A stretch of 64,000 nucleotides of DNA from Halichondria panicea (Eukaryota; Porifera; Demospongiae; Suberitida; Halichondriidae), in contig NC_087378.1 of assembly GCF_963675165.1 (NCBI RefSeq), positions 1,237,001 to 1,301,000 of the forward strand, given 5' to 3'. Positions 51,401 to 63,874 of the stretch are shown here, in pieces. The position numbers were made by a program, and so were the translations under genes. Numbering within the stretch: position 1 is the stretch's first letter; every line of letters begins with the position of its first letter. The notes below the pieces were generated by a model. That model saw only the letters and a list, made by a program, of their open reading frames with translations. It searched no databases and was not told the DNA's origin.

Positions 51401-54400
51401 GTTGGCTGCTCTCATCCACCCACCACTGAGTCCCCCACAGCTGCGTTCCATGTCACAATACACTCTCCTCGGTATGGTTTGCCCCCCTTCCAATCTGGAC
51501 ACCACCCAATAATTGCCAGAGAGAGCTTCCGGTATGGTCTCAAGGACTTCTTGGCAAGAGACGGCTGGATTGAGCGGAGTGAGTCCAATCTGAGGTGTAG
51601 TTGGGGGTGGTGCTGTGGTTGCCTTTGTAGTAGTCGGCTGTGTGGGTTGGGTTGGTGGTTCTGTTGGTTGTGTCGTAGCTGTTGTTGGTGGTTCTGTTGG
51701 TACTGTCGTAGCTGTTGTTGGAGGTTCTGTTGGTTGTGTTGTGGTTGTTGTTGGTAGGTTTGTTGTAGCGGTAGTAGTTGTCATAGGTGTTATTGGGGGT
51801 TCTGTTGGTCGTGTTGTGGGTGTTGTTGGAATCAGAGTGGGTTGTGTTATTGCTGTTAAATTGTTAATGATGCTTTCAAAGAAGTTAGCTAATTCTTTTT
51901 TCACTTGTGTTTCCACCACTCTCTCCATATTGTTCAGAATAGATTGTTCGAGCTGTTTGTTTAACTCCAGTACCGAAGCTTGTCCCGTCTGAACCGCACT
52001 GTTAATCTCACTCAGAGAATTTGATGACTGCGTCGATATCTCTTTGCTCAAGGCATCGAGAATTTCAGCCATCGATTCTTGCAAGTTGGACCGAATCTCC
52101 CCCCTCAGCTGCTCTGGTGTTAGTGCAGTGAATCCGACCAATGGATTGCTTGGGCAGCTGTCTTGAGCATTTGAGAGGCAAACCAGCGCTAGTGCTAGTA
52201 CAATTAGGCCAACTAGTCTTGTCATAATCTTGAGTTAGTCTTTCTTGGCTATGCTTTGCTTTGAGAAAATATAACATAATTATTATGAATATGCATTGTA
52301 ATTATTATGAATATGCATTGTAACTATTATGAATATGCATTGTAACTAGGGACGTTAAGAATACTATATAGTGATTAGTTGTCACCTTGTTTGCATTAAA
52401 GATGAATTAATCTATTCAAATGTATGTACGAAATGTATTTGTCCAATGAAATTTTTTTAGGAACATTTTTTTATTACAAATATACGACATCTTAATTGTG
52501 TTCTATTCTCCTCCCTTTGTAGAGAGAATCGAGCCAAACTGGGTACTGTGTGCGTGGCAAACCACACCACTCCTGTCGACATCATCATGGTAGCTCAGGA
52601 CAACTGCTTCACACTGGTAATTTAAGCCAATATATAACTTTGTAAGTTGATGATCTTTACCTGTTTCAATACATATTTCATGCCGTGCAGTTAACAATTT
52701 TTACCGTATACTCAGGTTGGTCAGAAGCACGGTGGCTTCACTGGTCTCATCCAGAAGGCTTGCTCACTGGCACAACGCCACATATGGTTTGAGAGAAAGA
52801 TTGCCGATGACAGACATATGGTGGCTAAAAGGTATCCCCCTCAATTCTGTATTTTTACTATATGACATTATTGAGGTGAGCTAATTGCAAATGTATGTAC
52901 ACCTGTGCAGGTTGAAAGAACACATTTCCCAGCCATCAAATAATCCCATCCTCATCTTCCCTGAAGGTCAGACTTGTGTGTGTAATGTGAGCCCCTCTGT
53001 TAGGTCATCTTCATGAGAATAGTAGCCAGTGAAGATGTCACTGCTATTCTGTGGTCTGTGGCTAGTGAGGTCCAATGTTAGTGAGGTCCAATGTGTGTAC
53101 GTACATGTAATTTGCAATAATTACTGAATTGCAGTAATTATAAATAGTATTTAATTTGGGGAAACCTGATACATTGCTCATTACCACTTAAACTCCACGT
53201 TCTAATCAACCCATTGTTTGTCTGTTTTGACTCTGTGGTCACCAACAATAAGAGCTTTAATTGGGTCCAACCACAGTTGGTATCTGCGGACTGGACAAAC
53301 CCCTAAAAAGTTTGAGCCTGTCGGCTGCCGGTATGCGGTCAACTTGTGCTGCTTCTGTTGAAGAGCTTTTCAAGTGGTCATTATGGTGCACACGTGCAGT
53401 GTAGCCGACGGGAGAGGACTTGTGTGGCTTCTGTTGGTATAAAACTCCCCGCATGGCTTACCTGTGCTCCCTTACCCTTAGCATATATGGTTGTTTCTAT
53501 AATGCTTGTGTGGTTATCACGTGTGTGCTTGTGGTAAGTGTGTGAACTGTTCACTCCTAACTTGGACCCTCCTTTGGAACTAGGTTGGTGTACTGTAACA
53601 CGTACTCATATATCATTGCCATAAGTACTGGATTAGTAGCTATAGACCTGATAAGCCTCCCCCCTACTGCTAATCGGGAGTAGGCGATGTTTGATGAGGT
53701 TTGGGCGGCTACATACTGCCCTAGGCGCTATAGCTATAGTACATGCATACAATGAGTGTGTATAATTATTATAGTGTAGATCACATCTGTGCTAGCTTTG
53801 AAGCCTGCCTTAGCTATAGATCATCCATTGTCTATAATTTAGTAGTGTCCTTGGCTTGTGTTGTATTCACAGAAGGACAATTTTGGGTATTTACCCACTG
53901 AATAGTTGAATGCATGACCTCGTATAATTAAGTGCGGCTATCTCTACAGCTGACATTTGCATATTGTGGCTTTGGTAGGTTTTGTACGATGTTGTCCTCA
54001 TATTGTATTACTTGTGGCTCCATCTAATAGAATCCTTTTTATAATTATGTAGTGAGGTTTCAGCCATATAATTTGGTTTTAAGTGTGTTTCAAGGGGCAG
54101 ACCAAATAAGGCAATTTGGTTGCGTGTGGAGTGGGCAGCCCTGAGGAAGTGTGTGTGTGTACTGTGCTAGCTAATGAGGATAATGTCTGTGTTTCTCTAA
54201 TGAGATTAGAGAATATGGCTACACAGATTATACAGCTGGAATTATAGTGGTGGTCCTGGGCTTTGTATTTGGTTCACATTTTCTCAGTCTAATGTGGGAT
54301 ATATCTGTTAGACCCATTGACTGATAGAGCTTCCTCCTATCTGTGATAGTACAGTTAGCAAACATTCTTCACTGAATTACTAGCCATTTTGAGAGGATGT

Positions 54401-57400
54401 ATTTTGACTATAGTTTGGATGTCTTTACAGTATGATTGGAGTATTTCAGAGAGTGTGTCTAGGGCTGCAGTTGAGGTTCTGATGATTACTACGAGATGCT
54501 TGTACCCACTATGTATAGTCTGTTTACTAACTTCCCCTGAGCACTTAAGCTACAGACTACTCAAACCACATATCAAGTGTACTATAGGTCTGCGCTTGTC
54601 CCTGTCAATACAATGGCTTGTTTTTGTTAAGTAGCTAGACAACCATTGTCTGTCTTAAGTGGGCCACTTATCAGCTACTTAAGTGTGTAAGTGTTGTTCA
54701 ACGTAATTATGTATGGCTACATATGTGTTATCAGATTTGTATCCAGGCCAGTTCTAGCGTATGGTGAAGTTATCATTTACCACATTTCTGCAACAGCTGT
54801 TTCCCCACAGGAACCCATCCATATTCATATGAGCCTTTCTATGAGCTCCATCGGAATGAAGTGGTTTTGACCGAAAAGATAAATCCGGAAATAGTACATT
54901 TGTTTACGTGCCTAGAGCTGTAATGTTTTTACTAAAATATAAACATCAGGCCACTGAGTTGTGTTAGGTAGCCGCAGCTGTAGGACCGGAAGTGGAGAAC
55001 AATTCAAATTAGAGATTAGATATGATAGTCAAGTGCCCAAGGCCATTGTTTAAGAGTCCATGTATGTGAACTGTGTGTGTTGCCATTGTGTATGCACTGT
55101 CCAGCTGACTGTACAGCTGATCCTGGGCCCTTGTTCAAAGCCTTCTTCATTATGTGCTTTGGTAGAAAGCACGCCTCATCTCATCAGAGGGTAGTAATGC
55201 AAACTGCTAACTTTGTGTGATGTTACTAAACACACATACTTAGACTAAAGACCTTGAGTTTGTAGTTAGTGTAGTTGACCTTGGGTACAACAGTACACCT
55301 ATAAGTAGCGTGTAAGGTAGACACTATTCTGCTGAAAACTGACAAACTCATTAGGTGATGAGCAGCTGTGTTTGGTCATCACTATTAACAAGTGGTTAGA
55401 ATTGGTATCTGTTAATAAGAGCATCAATCAATGGAAAATGTGTACACTTGTGAGCTTCAGATCATATCCTTGTTTGCTCTCCTAATTTCTAGGGCTTGTA
55501 TGGCACATATTTCACTACATATATAATTATATATATATACATATAACCCCTCTCTAATGTGCTAGAGAATTCTTAATCCTCAGATATGACAAAATAATGG
55601 TGAGCCCACAAAACGACCCACAAGTTCTACAAATAAATCACTCTTAATTACACAGTCTTGCTCAGCAAGCGTGCCCATAATTCCTGTCAATTTGGGGTGC
55701 TAGGTGTGATCATTTAGACCCATATTAACCCACTTGTGGATTCAATCATTATAGGCTTCCAGTGATTCCTGTACAGCCACTGTCCTTCGGGTCTTCCCAC
55801 TTTACCGTGTGCCTACATGCGCTTCTGTTTATTGTGCTAGCTAGAGCTCACATTTCTCACAGTTTGCATAATTATATCTACGTATGTCCGATTTTGCTTG
55901 TGCGAGTCTTTGTCCGTCACATGTAACATTTGCTTGTACATGTATTGTTTTCAGTTTGCTTATATACACCAAATGTGTGTAATGTTCGGATGCTTGTATG
56001 GTGCTTTGTATACTTGTGCATTCATGTAAGTTTCTTTGCTTTCAATTGCGTACAGTATTGTTATTTTAGTCATTTACTTAGCCGTTGGGTTTGTAAGGTT
56101 GTACATAAGACCTACACACACAACGTAAAAATGAATTTACTCGGTATGCGTTTGTTTGATGACGATAATTCCATCGTAATGAGCCTCATTTAAAGGGTCA
56201 GCAGCTGCGTACATACATCTCTCTGTATGATTGCACATTGTCCTGTATAATCATACTATATACGTAACGGTATAGATACATGAAAGCTGGTGTTATGGGA
56301 ATGTTGTAATTGTTCGTGCTCGGTCACGGCTGATTAACAAGCTAAGTGTATGTGCATGCGTTCCTAAGGGGGTGTGCAAATGGCAGACTAAAACCTCCAC
56401 GCCTCATTTGATACCACTAAGAGAGCTAATGGCTTAAATTGACATTCCTGCCCTTGCCCTGAGGCTACTGCATTGCTGTTCATTGGCCCCTGTCGGCGTG
56501 CTATATAATACCATACATTCGGTTGTGTCTGGATATGAATGGCCTTTGTAAGCCATCGTTTAGTGCGTGAGTGATATTACTTTGAACTTATTTATCGCCA
56601 TGTTACCTTCATAAATAATTACTGCGACCAATACTAATTCAGAAAATTAAACTCTTAAAATTAATTTATGTGTCTCAAAATTCCGCATAATTACTGCATG
56701 TAATTATGAACCCCCCCCACCCCCCATAGCTTTAGTTAGGATGGCCCAGTGTAATTATGAACCCCCCCCCCACCCCCCATAGCTTTAGTTAGGATGGCCC
56801 AGTGTAATTATGAACCCCCCCCCACCCCCCATAGCTTTAGTTAGGATGGCCCAGTGTAATTATGAACCCCCCCCACCCCCCATAGCTTTAGTTAGGATGG
56901 CCCAGTGTAATTATGAACCCCCCCCCCCCACCCCCCATAGCTTTAGTTAGGATGGCCCAGTGTAATTATGAACCCACCCCCCCCCACCCCCCATAGCTTT
57001 AGTTAGGATGGCCCAGTGCAATGTCATGTGATGCAAGCCATAGGGTAGTACCTCATCATTGTGGGCCTGAGGGTTGCTAGGGAATTATGTGATTTAATTG
57101 TCTGAGCTACTTGATCTGTGGCTGATATAAAGACTCTGACCTTCCACACAACACAAACCAGACTGGAACTAACTGGTACTGTACTTATGAGATGTGTGGG
57201 ACAGTGTCAGTGTTAGCTTCCTTGGTAGTGTGGTTGATCGCTCCCTGTTGTGTTTCTGGAAGGTAGACTTTATGTGCTCACCACATATTAATTACTGGTA
57301 GTTGGGTTATAACTTAATACAGATACCTTAAAATTAGTTTATTTTACTTCTGTGGTATACCTTTAAATATTTTACTTCTATGGTATAGCACGTGTGTGTG

Positions 57401-60400
57401 TGTGTGTGTGTGTGTTGTGTGTGTGTGTGTGTGTTGTGTGTGTGTGTGTGTGTGTTGGTGTGTGTGTGTAGAAATCATATTGTTAACTCATCTACTAATT
57501 ACGCTTTAGTTTAATGCACCTGATTGAGCCCACCTAAGGGTCTGAGTCTAAGTGTCACGGTTGCTTTGATGTTGTTGCCCACTTCAAACCGTTACTATGG
57601 ACCTTAAGTGTTCACTGGGCCCACTTGTTGTCCACAGAGCTTTAGCATAGCACAAGACCACTTATGGTAAGTGAGTTGTGGATTCTGGTTCACCTCAACT
57701 ATTATCAACAGCACATGTGATATGGATATTTCCCATCTGGTCATACCAAGAGTACATGGACTACTACATTTTGTTGTGTGTTTCCATCTTTTTTTTTGAA
57801 TTTGAAGATCAGTTAATTTACTATCTCATCCACAATCTGTTGCATTTACAAAATCACATGTTGTCTCTTAGTTCCATGAGATACTGTCTTTTCCCACTGT
57901 TGATTAATCATTGCTAATCTGATGAGGCCAGTGAGGGTGTACTTTCCGCCAGTGAGCGAGTGTACTTGCTGGTTTTTATGATGAGGCGCTTCCAATAATC
58001 ATTTCAGGGGCATTCTCCGCTCACAATAGCCTCTAGGCACACGTACACCACCTTGTGTACTGAGGGACCTTGTATAATGAGGGGCTCTTGTGTACAGCTG
58101 TGTGTACAGCCAGTCACCAGCTCAATTAGATTCAATGTCCCTAAGGAAACGAAAGCAGGCAGCCTTATTATTGTCCACTTAGTCACCTGCCGACTGACTA
58201 CAGCTGGTCATGCAATTCTATAAATATAACCACTGCTTCCTTCAATAATTCCTGTCTCAGCACGTAGGTCGCATACCCAGGTGTTACACCACTGTTTGAA
58301 GTGTGTCCATTAAAGGTTTGAGTGTACACACATTTGTTACATGTGTGCAGCAGTAGAAGTGAAGGTTATAATTTCCTGGTAATGCCCTCGCTTTACCTCT
58401 ACCTCTGTTATTACTCTGTGCAGGAACTTGCATCAACAATACTGGGGTCTTCATGTTCAAGAAAGGATGCTTTGAGCTAGGTGCCACCATCCATCCTGTC
58501 GTCATAAAGGTAGGAGTATTTTAATTATAGTGCCTGTGTCAGTCCCAACAACCGCTCTTCTTGTTCGAGTAAATTATAATCCATTGCATAATCTGACCCA
58601 TAGCTTCTTAAAACTACCCTCTGAAGCAGTAGAGTGTTAGCATGCCTCTTAGTTTAGGGAAGGGATTCTATCCAGAGTAGGTCACTAATAATGTCATGAG
58701 TATAGTACTAATTTTCTGAGCTTCACTATAGGAAGTATGTGGCTGTAAGGATATGTCATCTTTGTATAGCCTGAGGCTGATAGTCAACCTCAAGCTTACT
58801 ACACTGGTTGTCTGTCTATGGACTACTATTCCTTGCCACACTATATTGAAGCACTTCTATTAATTTGCCTCAAACCTGTGTCCTATTTCTTGAGCTCATT
58901 TTTAAGTGTCTGTGTCTGTGTACTTATTGATTAATGGAAACCCTTTGCTCAAGTCTCACTAAGTAGGCATGTACCCTTGTAGAGATGCTATATCAATTAA
59001 TCTGGTCCAGCTGTAAATCCAAATTTCAAATCATGTGGTTGTGTGCCCACCGTACCTTAAGTGTTTGGGGTTGGCCCTAGGGTCAGGCTGGTTACAGCTG
59101 TTGAGTGCCCATGCAATGTCTAGCTATCAGCTGATCCGAAGCCACTGGCATGAATCGTGGGGAAGCTTCACAAAGTCGAACCAGATCATACAGTGTATGT
59201 GTATAACATTTAGACACTGCATTGCCAGCTTTATTGAATGCCGTTGTGGTACGTCAACAGTGTTTCTTATCGCCCCAAATAAATGTTTAATTCCCAGAGT
59301 GTTGTGTTTTGAAGATAGAGATGATTTTATCTCATGTGCATGCGTTCAACACTGTACCTAATACGTGATTCATGTGTGTATAAACACTAACAGTAAGTGT
59401 GAAGTTTTTATACGCCTAGTCTTGTGATTTAAACCTAATGTTTTTCTGTTTACGTTCGTAAAGTGCTTTGTGAGTACTTGTCAGCATAAGGGTAACCACG
59501 AGGATCATTTGATATCCAAAGGTGACCTCTATGTAGAGGTGTTGACACTGTTGAGCAAGAATAATAAATTATGACTTCAATATTTACACTGAGGAGATTT
59601 CTCAATCTTTGTCATGTGATGATTCACAGTGTTGTTGCACTAATGCTATCAGTAAAGGTCATGGGTATGTGTTGAAAGAGCAGACTTTGTGGTTACTTTG
59701 AGGGACGTAGCTAACACTTTTTCCACAGTGGTCTAGGGAAGGTTCAGTTAAGGTTCATCCTTGCAGGTGGCACTGTTGAGTGTAATCTTCTATATAGTGG
59801 CTATTTAGCGGGTGTACTTTTCTTCCTGTTGGCTTGTCTTATTGAACCAACACTCCCATCCTGATCAATCCCCCAATTGTATTTAATTTCACAATGTAAT
59901 GATGATAGTGATGTCAATTCTAGTAGCTATACATACTCGCCTACAACTGTACACCACTCCACGCGTGCGTACATTGAATAACGTTATCTACTGTTTTATC
60001 TACAGTACATTGAATAACGTTATCTACTGTTTTATCTACAATGCTTTATTCAAATCTCTAGCCTCAACTCTAGAGCCTTTAATTGTCATCTCTTTGTACT
60101 GCTACAAGACAATAACTAACAGGCACACACACTGGCTGGCTATAATAATACATTTGGAGGTAGCAAAGGGAGCTAGATTAATTTCTTACTCAATTTGGGT
60201 GTGTAATATTTTGGATATTGTAACATTACTGGAACTGGATGTTTGTTTCCTGAGATATGTGTTTCACTACCACATACCTAGTAACTATTACCACTTTCCC
60301 ATACCCTAAGGTTTGCTCAAAAATTTATGTTTATCTGTATGGCTTTTATGTATCAAGTCATTCCCTTTAACAAACGGAGATCCAACCTCTGGTGTGGTTG

Positions 60401-63400
60401 TTTTGAGTGACTAAATTATGGGTAATATTTACTGGTTTTGTGGCTTAGAAGCATGAAATTGAAATGAGTTTTGGAAACTAACTGTTGTTAAAGTATAGGC
60501 TTTCCCATGTTTATTTTTTACTGCTATATGTAGCATGAACTGGGGCATTCTTTTGTGGGCTCTAGTTTTCTGTGAGAATGAGGCACCAGACTCAGTCAAT
60601 TATGGCATCCTTTTACAACATATGCCTGCAATTATAGCTGTTCTCAGGCCCTTAATTATTTACAAACTTTTTGCCCACAAATGAGATTGCTTACAACTCC
60701 AGCAGGCTGTTTGATTGGCCACAGAAAGCTATTAGTTACTCATGCATGTACCCAATCTATTCAACTGTGGTGATCTGAGGCATCCAGGCACAGTTGTTCA
60801 GTGAGTTTATAGTGGCTTTGTATACCTGGGGTAAGGGCAGAGGAGATACACAAGAGTACCTGGATTAGGCTGAAATTGAGTTAATTAGTCACATGCATCA
60901 ATGACTTTACTGTTAAATTTTGCACCACCTAATCAAGCCTAATGGAGATACTCGGTGTTGGACCTCCTCTGGGGTAAGCGGGCCTTAGGTCTCAGCTATC
61001 ACCTGTATGTACATGTATAATTATAGAGCTGTTTAATGTATCTAGATGTGGTGTTAGTTGGGTGCAATCACTTTGTAATAGCCACTCAGGTTTATCAGAA
61101 CTTATCAGCTTCTTTTTACCTCTTCACAGCTTCAACGGTTTCCTCTCGTGAAACTTTTGAGACCCTTTTCAAAGAAAACTGTAACAGTTGTTTGTTATAA
61201 TTATACCCTAAATGCTTCCCATTATTTAGGCTTGTGTAATTGGTGCCTGCCCGACATAATATAGCTTACATATCTTGTTTTCATCAAAAGCATGGTCAGT
61301 GTTTATCCCTGTAAATAGTATTCAATAGAATACATCCAGCTGTATACTAGCATTGCCACACTCGCCAGTGTAGAGGATGTGACACACTACACAAATGGTA
61401 TACACTGCACCTCGTTTCCTGTCCTATGGTCACCTTTGTGTCTATTAGCTTTGTTCCCTCTACCCAATGCCCCTAGGGCTCTTAATCAAAATAGGAGGAT
61501 TTACCCTAACCCCGCTATCATTTCTAGTTGCTTACCACACGACACGTTCTAAGCTACATGATTATGTAGCGGGTTTTTTCCTAATATGTGATATCGATAA
61601 GTATGCTTATTCTTCTTTTTACTGAGTGTGTACTTTCAGAATAGTGTTTATTCTTTAGAAGGTAATCACATTTGGCTTTGTTTTCTTTCACTCACTCCAC
61701 AAACACTTACCCAAGGACAGGATAGTGGCTTAGATAAGATCTGAAAAGTAACCAATACTTTGGCATATTTGTTTTTCTGCTTCTACAGATTTGCTTTCTA
61801 GAGGCTGTGTACACAAAACTGTAGATATTCACGCTTGATTAACTGAGTGAAAGTAGTTTTTACTTGTCTGAGATAATAGACCGTGTCATTAAAAACTGAG
61901 CGTTTTTCATGGTAACTCAACCTTGCAGTTCTTTTAAATTCAGTATTGCATAATAGTTATATGTTTTGTCCCAAATGGTGTTTTGTAACTGAGTTACCTG
62001 GAGCTCAAGTCCTACTCCAAATGGACTTATATTTACATAAATTATGTAGGAACTACTTCCATCACCTGTCCTTAATTATCACATACTGTAAGCATTCTTC
62101 GATGGGCTACTCTGCTTTTGGTATGGTCAAGTACAGCATAATGGTGTCCATACTTGGCATCCTTGGAGGGTGTGTGTGTACGTGTGGGGGGTAGTGGTGT
62201 ATACATGTCGTTAGGGGTGTGTGTAGTGTATACATGTACATGTTGGAGGATACTTGACTCAAGAGAATTCAATCTTAATGTGTCTATGATAGTTGGCCAT
62301 TATTCAATACCTCCAACTCTCTCTCGCCCTCCCTACTCGATTGATCCAGCCACACGTACACAATGCCTGCCAATAATCATGGTGTGTGTATGCATGGTGT
62401 GGGTCTTGCTAATCAGTCTCTCTATGGAGTATGAATAGCTTCTCTAGTGAGTATTCACTGCTCCTCTCTGTCTAGTCATTGTTCTCCTACAAAGCAAATT
62501 AATAGCACACAATTGTGAATATCTTGTGCATGAACACAAATTGGCTGTGCATTAAAGTAATAATAAACTCCCCCAAATCTTCTAAGTAGCATAATTATGA
62601 ATATGAAGTGTACGGTCATGTATTTTAATTTTCCGATTTTTCGTTTTCCAGTATCGTCGAGAATTTGCAGATCCATTCTGGAACTCACAGAAAGAGGGAC
62701 TTCTGATGTATGTGTTTTCTCTGATGACAAGCTGGGCCGTGGTCTGTGAAGTGTACTACCTTGAGCCCACCACTATTCAGGTACTATACATGCTTTGTAT
62801 TCAACCCATTCTGTATATGTGCTTCAAAGGGTCCCCACTTAGAGTACTGTGTTAAGTGCATGTACTTGTGTATAGTGGCCTTTTAGATTTAACAAGTAGC
62901 GGGTACATGTATAGAACAATGTGTCTGTGTTGTTATCACATTAGCTTTTGTTTTGTCAGCTCCTTTTACCTGCTCGTCCTCTTATGAGCATTGTGGAAGT
63001 ACAAATTGGTTTGTTTTGTACGACCACTTTCAGCTGGCATTGCTATAGTGCCTAATCTCTTTGTGTATATGAATGCCTTATTAGAAACTGGTACAGACAG
63101 TTTACATACATCTTTTTGTTTTAAAATAATAATTGCAGTGTTAATGTGAGGTTGTTGCACAATACAGGAAAATGAAACGGCTATTGAATTTGCACAACGA
63201 GTTAAAGCCAACATATGTCACCACGGAGGCCTTGTGGACCTTCCCTGGTGAGTTTTCTGGGAATGTGCTGCTCTCGCTCTATTTACTGTTAATTTGTGTT
63301 GCCTTTCAGTTTATCATGCATACCTAATTAAAATTTTAGTACGTGTATAATGTGCCCTGTGCGAGAGAGACTTCTCTTCTCTGCAGGGATGGTATGATTA

Positions 63401-63540
63401 AGAGACCGGGAAATGAGAGCTATCTCAGGAAGATGGTCGAAGAGGAACGAAAAGCGTACTGTGAAGTGTTGGAACTTGCGAGTGATGGAGTGCATGTAGC
63501 TACCCAATCTAGTGATAGTGAAACTGATTCTGAACAATAA
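45456..63540 (+). CDS. Glycerol-3-phosphate acyltransferase 3/4-type, complete, 450 aa
   Basis: ER-membrane acyltransferase for the first step of glycerolipid synthesis. Fourteen exons: 45456-45602, 45842-45890, 46000-46103, 47278-47372, 47570-47635, 48350-48436, 48742-48831, 52523-52616, 52716-52831, 52911-52966, 58424-58509, 62652-62780, 63168-63247, 63387-63540; 1353 nt, open. Acyltransferase blocks: NHTTPVD (HxxxxD catalytic pair), GQKHGGFTGLIQ, WFER, FPEGTCINN, IHPVVIK, then DPFWNSQKEGL, MTSWAVVCEVYYLEP and HGGLVDLPWDG. Length and all blocks match vertebrate GPAT3 (434 aa) and GPAT4 (456 aa); which of the two is undecided. The tail is acidic (SSDSETDSEQ). AATAAA (63536) overlaps the stop. 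The first seven exons are duplicated at 29.2-32.4 kb. Confidence 0.94.
46159..46563. mobile_element. pogo/Tigger-like non-autonomous element (copy B)
   Basis: Counterpart of 29869-30269, with the same CAGTAGACTCTCGCTAATCC ends. It lies in GPAT intron 3. Confidence 0.75.
46766..46971. mobile_element. MITE, GTATAGCGGGTAATTTTCG family (copy B)
   Basis: TATAGCGGGTAATTTTCATG at the left and CGAAAATTACCCACTACACG at the right; counterpart of 30463-30645 but less degenerate. Confidence 0.75.
47116..47208. mobile_element. Short MITE of the same family, copy B only
   Basis: CCATATAGCGGTAATTTTCG ... TTACCTGCTATACGG, only ~93 bp, with TTTTTCGAGTTGAACGAATT as the loop. Absent from copy A, where GATATAATTGAAAGG is followed by a G-run. 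Confidence 0.75.
49694..49777 (+). pseudogene. Orphan receptor exon (GTYQITCKGVVW) at the end of copy B
   Basis: Counterpart of the candidate first Ig exon at 33262-33345, with the same acceptor (CCAG) and donor (CAGTGTAAGC). No receptor follows it; copy B ends at 49970. It suggests the array once continued. Confidence 0.45.
50064..50178. repeat. GT/GC-rich microsatellite
   Basis: TGTGCGTGTGTGTGCGTG-type tract with two ATTCTGTGTG interruptions, just beyond the right edge of copy B (93 bp). Confidence 0.9.
50762..52225 (-). CDS. Secreted coiled-coil / mucin-like / fibrinogen-related protein, 487 aa, nested in GPAT intron 7
   Basis: Single-exon gene on the opposite strand to GPAT. Signal peptide (MTRLVGLIVLALALVCLSNA), then about 110 residues of heptad-like helix (SLSEINSAVQTGQASVLELN, then NMERVVETQVKKE), an 80-residue Thr/Pro linker with repeats of TQPTEPPTTA that should be O-glycosylated, then a Cys-rich C-terminal domain of ~260 residues. 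That domain starts like a fibrinogen-related domain (SCQEVLETIPEALSGNYWV, RRVYCDMERSCGGLSGGWM) but its second half (WDGAGCGEVSSCCTFNNPPW, DIEMRVCRD, EIVELYVR) departs from vertebrate fibrinogen and is of a type I recall from cnidarian and sponge proteins. Oligomeric lectin-like recognition is inferred. Lack of introns in an intron-rich neighbourhood may point to retroposition. Confidence 0.85.
   Translation of the reverse strand: MTRLVGLIVLALALVCLSNAQDSCPSNPLVGFTALTPEQLRGEIRSNLQESMAEILDALSKEISTQSSNSLSEINSAVQTGQASVLELNKQLEQSILNNMERVVETQVKKELANFFESIINNLTAITQPTLIPTTPTTRPTEPPITPMTTTTATTNLPTTTTTQPTEPPTTATTVPTEPPTTATTQPTEPPTQPTQPTTTKATTAPPPTTPQIGLTPLNPAVSCQEVLETIPEALSGNYWVVSRLEGGQTIPRRVYCDMERSCGGLSGGWMRAANVNMRDLQQTCPENFQVWTDTNLQPLRLCRTVDTGAGCIGSFFPVNGISYSHVCGRIIGYQDRTPNAFFPYQSSSTRSIDDVYVDGISLTHGTERQHIWTFAAALDETLGHLSSCRCSNAGFRQAATIPDFVSNDYFCDTGSREDAGFEFYDSDPLWDGAGCGEVSSCCTFNNPPWFYKSLIATSDDIEMRVCRDSPVANEDILLEIVELYVR
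52265..52345. repeat. Three tandem ~24-bp AT-rich repeats
   Basis: ATTATTATGAATATGCATTGTA repeated three times, 40-120 bp upstream of the fibrinogen-related gene start (minus strand), so possibly in its promoter; each unit contains the octamer-like ATGCAT. Confidence 0.75.
56703..57020. repeat. ~53-58-bp C-rich minisatellite, 6 units
   Basis: Unit TAATTATGAACC(C)nACCCCCC followed by ATAGCTTTAGTTAGGATGGC and CCAGTG, repeated six times. Units differ almost only in the length of the C-run (8-11). Confidence 0.93.
57390..57471. repeat. (TG)n microsatellite
   Basis: TG repeats interrupted by TTG every 18-22 bp, in GPAT intron 10. Confidence 0.9.
58510..62651 (+). other. GPAT intron 11 (4.1 kb)
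   Basis: Mostly unassigned AT-rich sequence. Contains one 34-bp direct duplication (about 59969-60040, CATTGAATAACGTTATCTAC repeated) and a GTGTGT tract near 62168-62230. No coding exon recognised. Confidence 0.5.
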
Positions 63541-63874
63541 AGTAAACTCCTGAAATAATGACTGACCTAAGTGTGATTTCTGATTAATGTACCACAGGTA
63601 ATTACATTCTGTTGCCATGGAATTTCATATCCCGGAAGCTCATACTGTACTAAACCACAACAATCATAAAAGTGTTGCATTTGTAAGGGTTCACTCAAGT
63701 GGTAAAAGGAGTATTTCAACAGCAGTCACTGCACCAGTTGCATCACTTAGATCCTTGGCGACAATATCGCTTTTAGCTTAACAGCAACTCTCCTTATTTC
63801 TGAAAGTATAGCAACTTGCATCAGTGCCTTATGAGTGCAGTAATGACTCCAACAGAATCGATCTGCTGCAGCAC

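Larger units (their letters stand above)
52967..58423 (+). other. GPAT intron 10 (5.5 kb)
   Basis: Apart from the minisatellite at 56.70-57.02 kb and the TG tract at 57.39 kb, I see no gene, transposon end or RNA gene. A phase-compatible cryptic exon candidate begins at 54812 (see findings). Confidence 0.5.

Noticed and set aside
56698-57020. Centromeric or telomeric satellite
   Set aside because: Only six units, confined to one intron.
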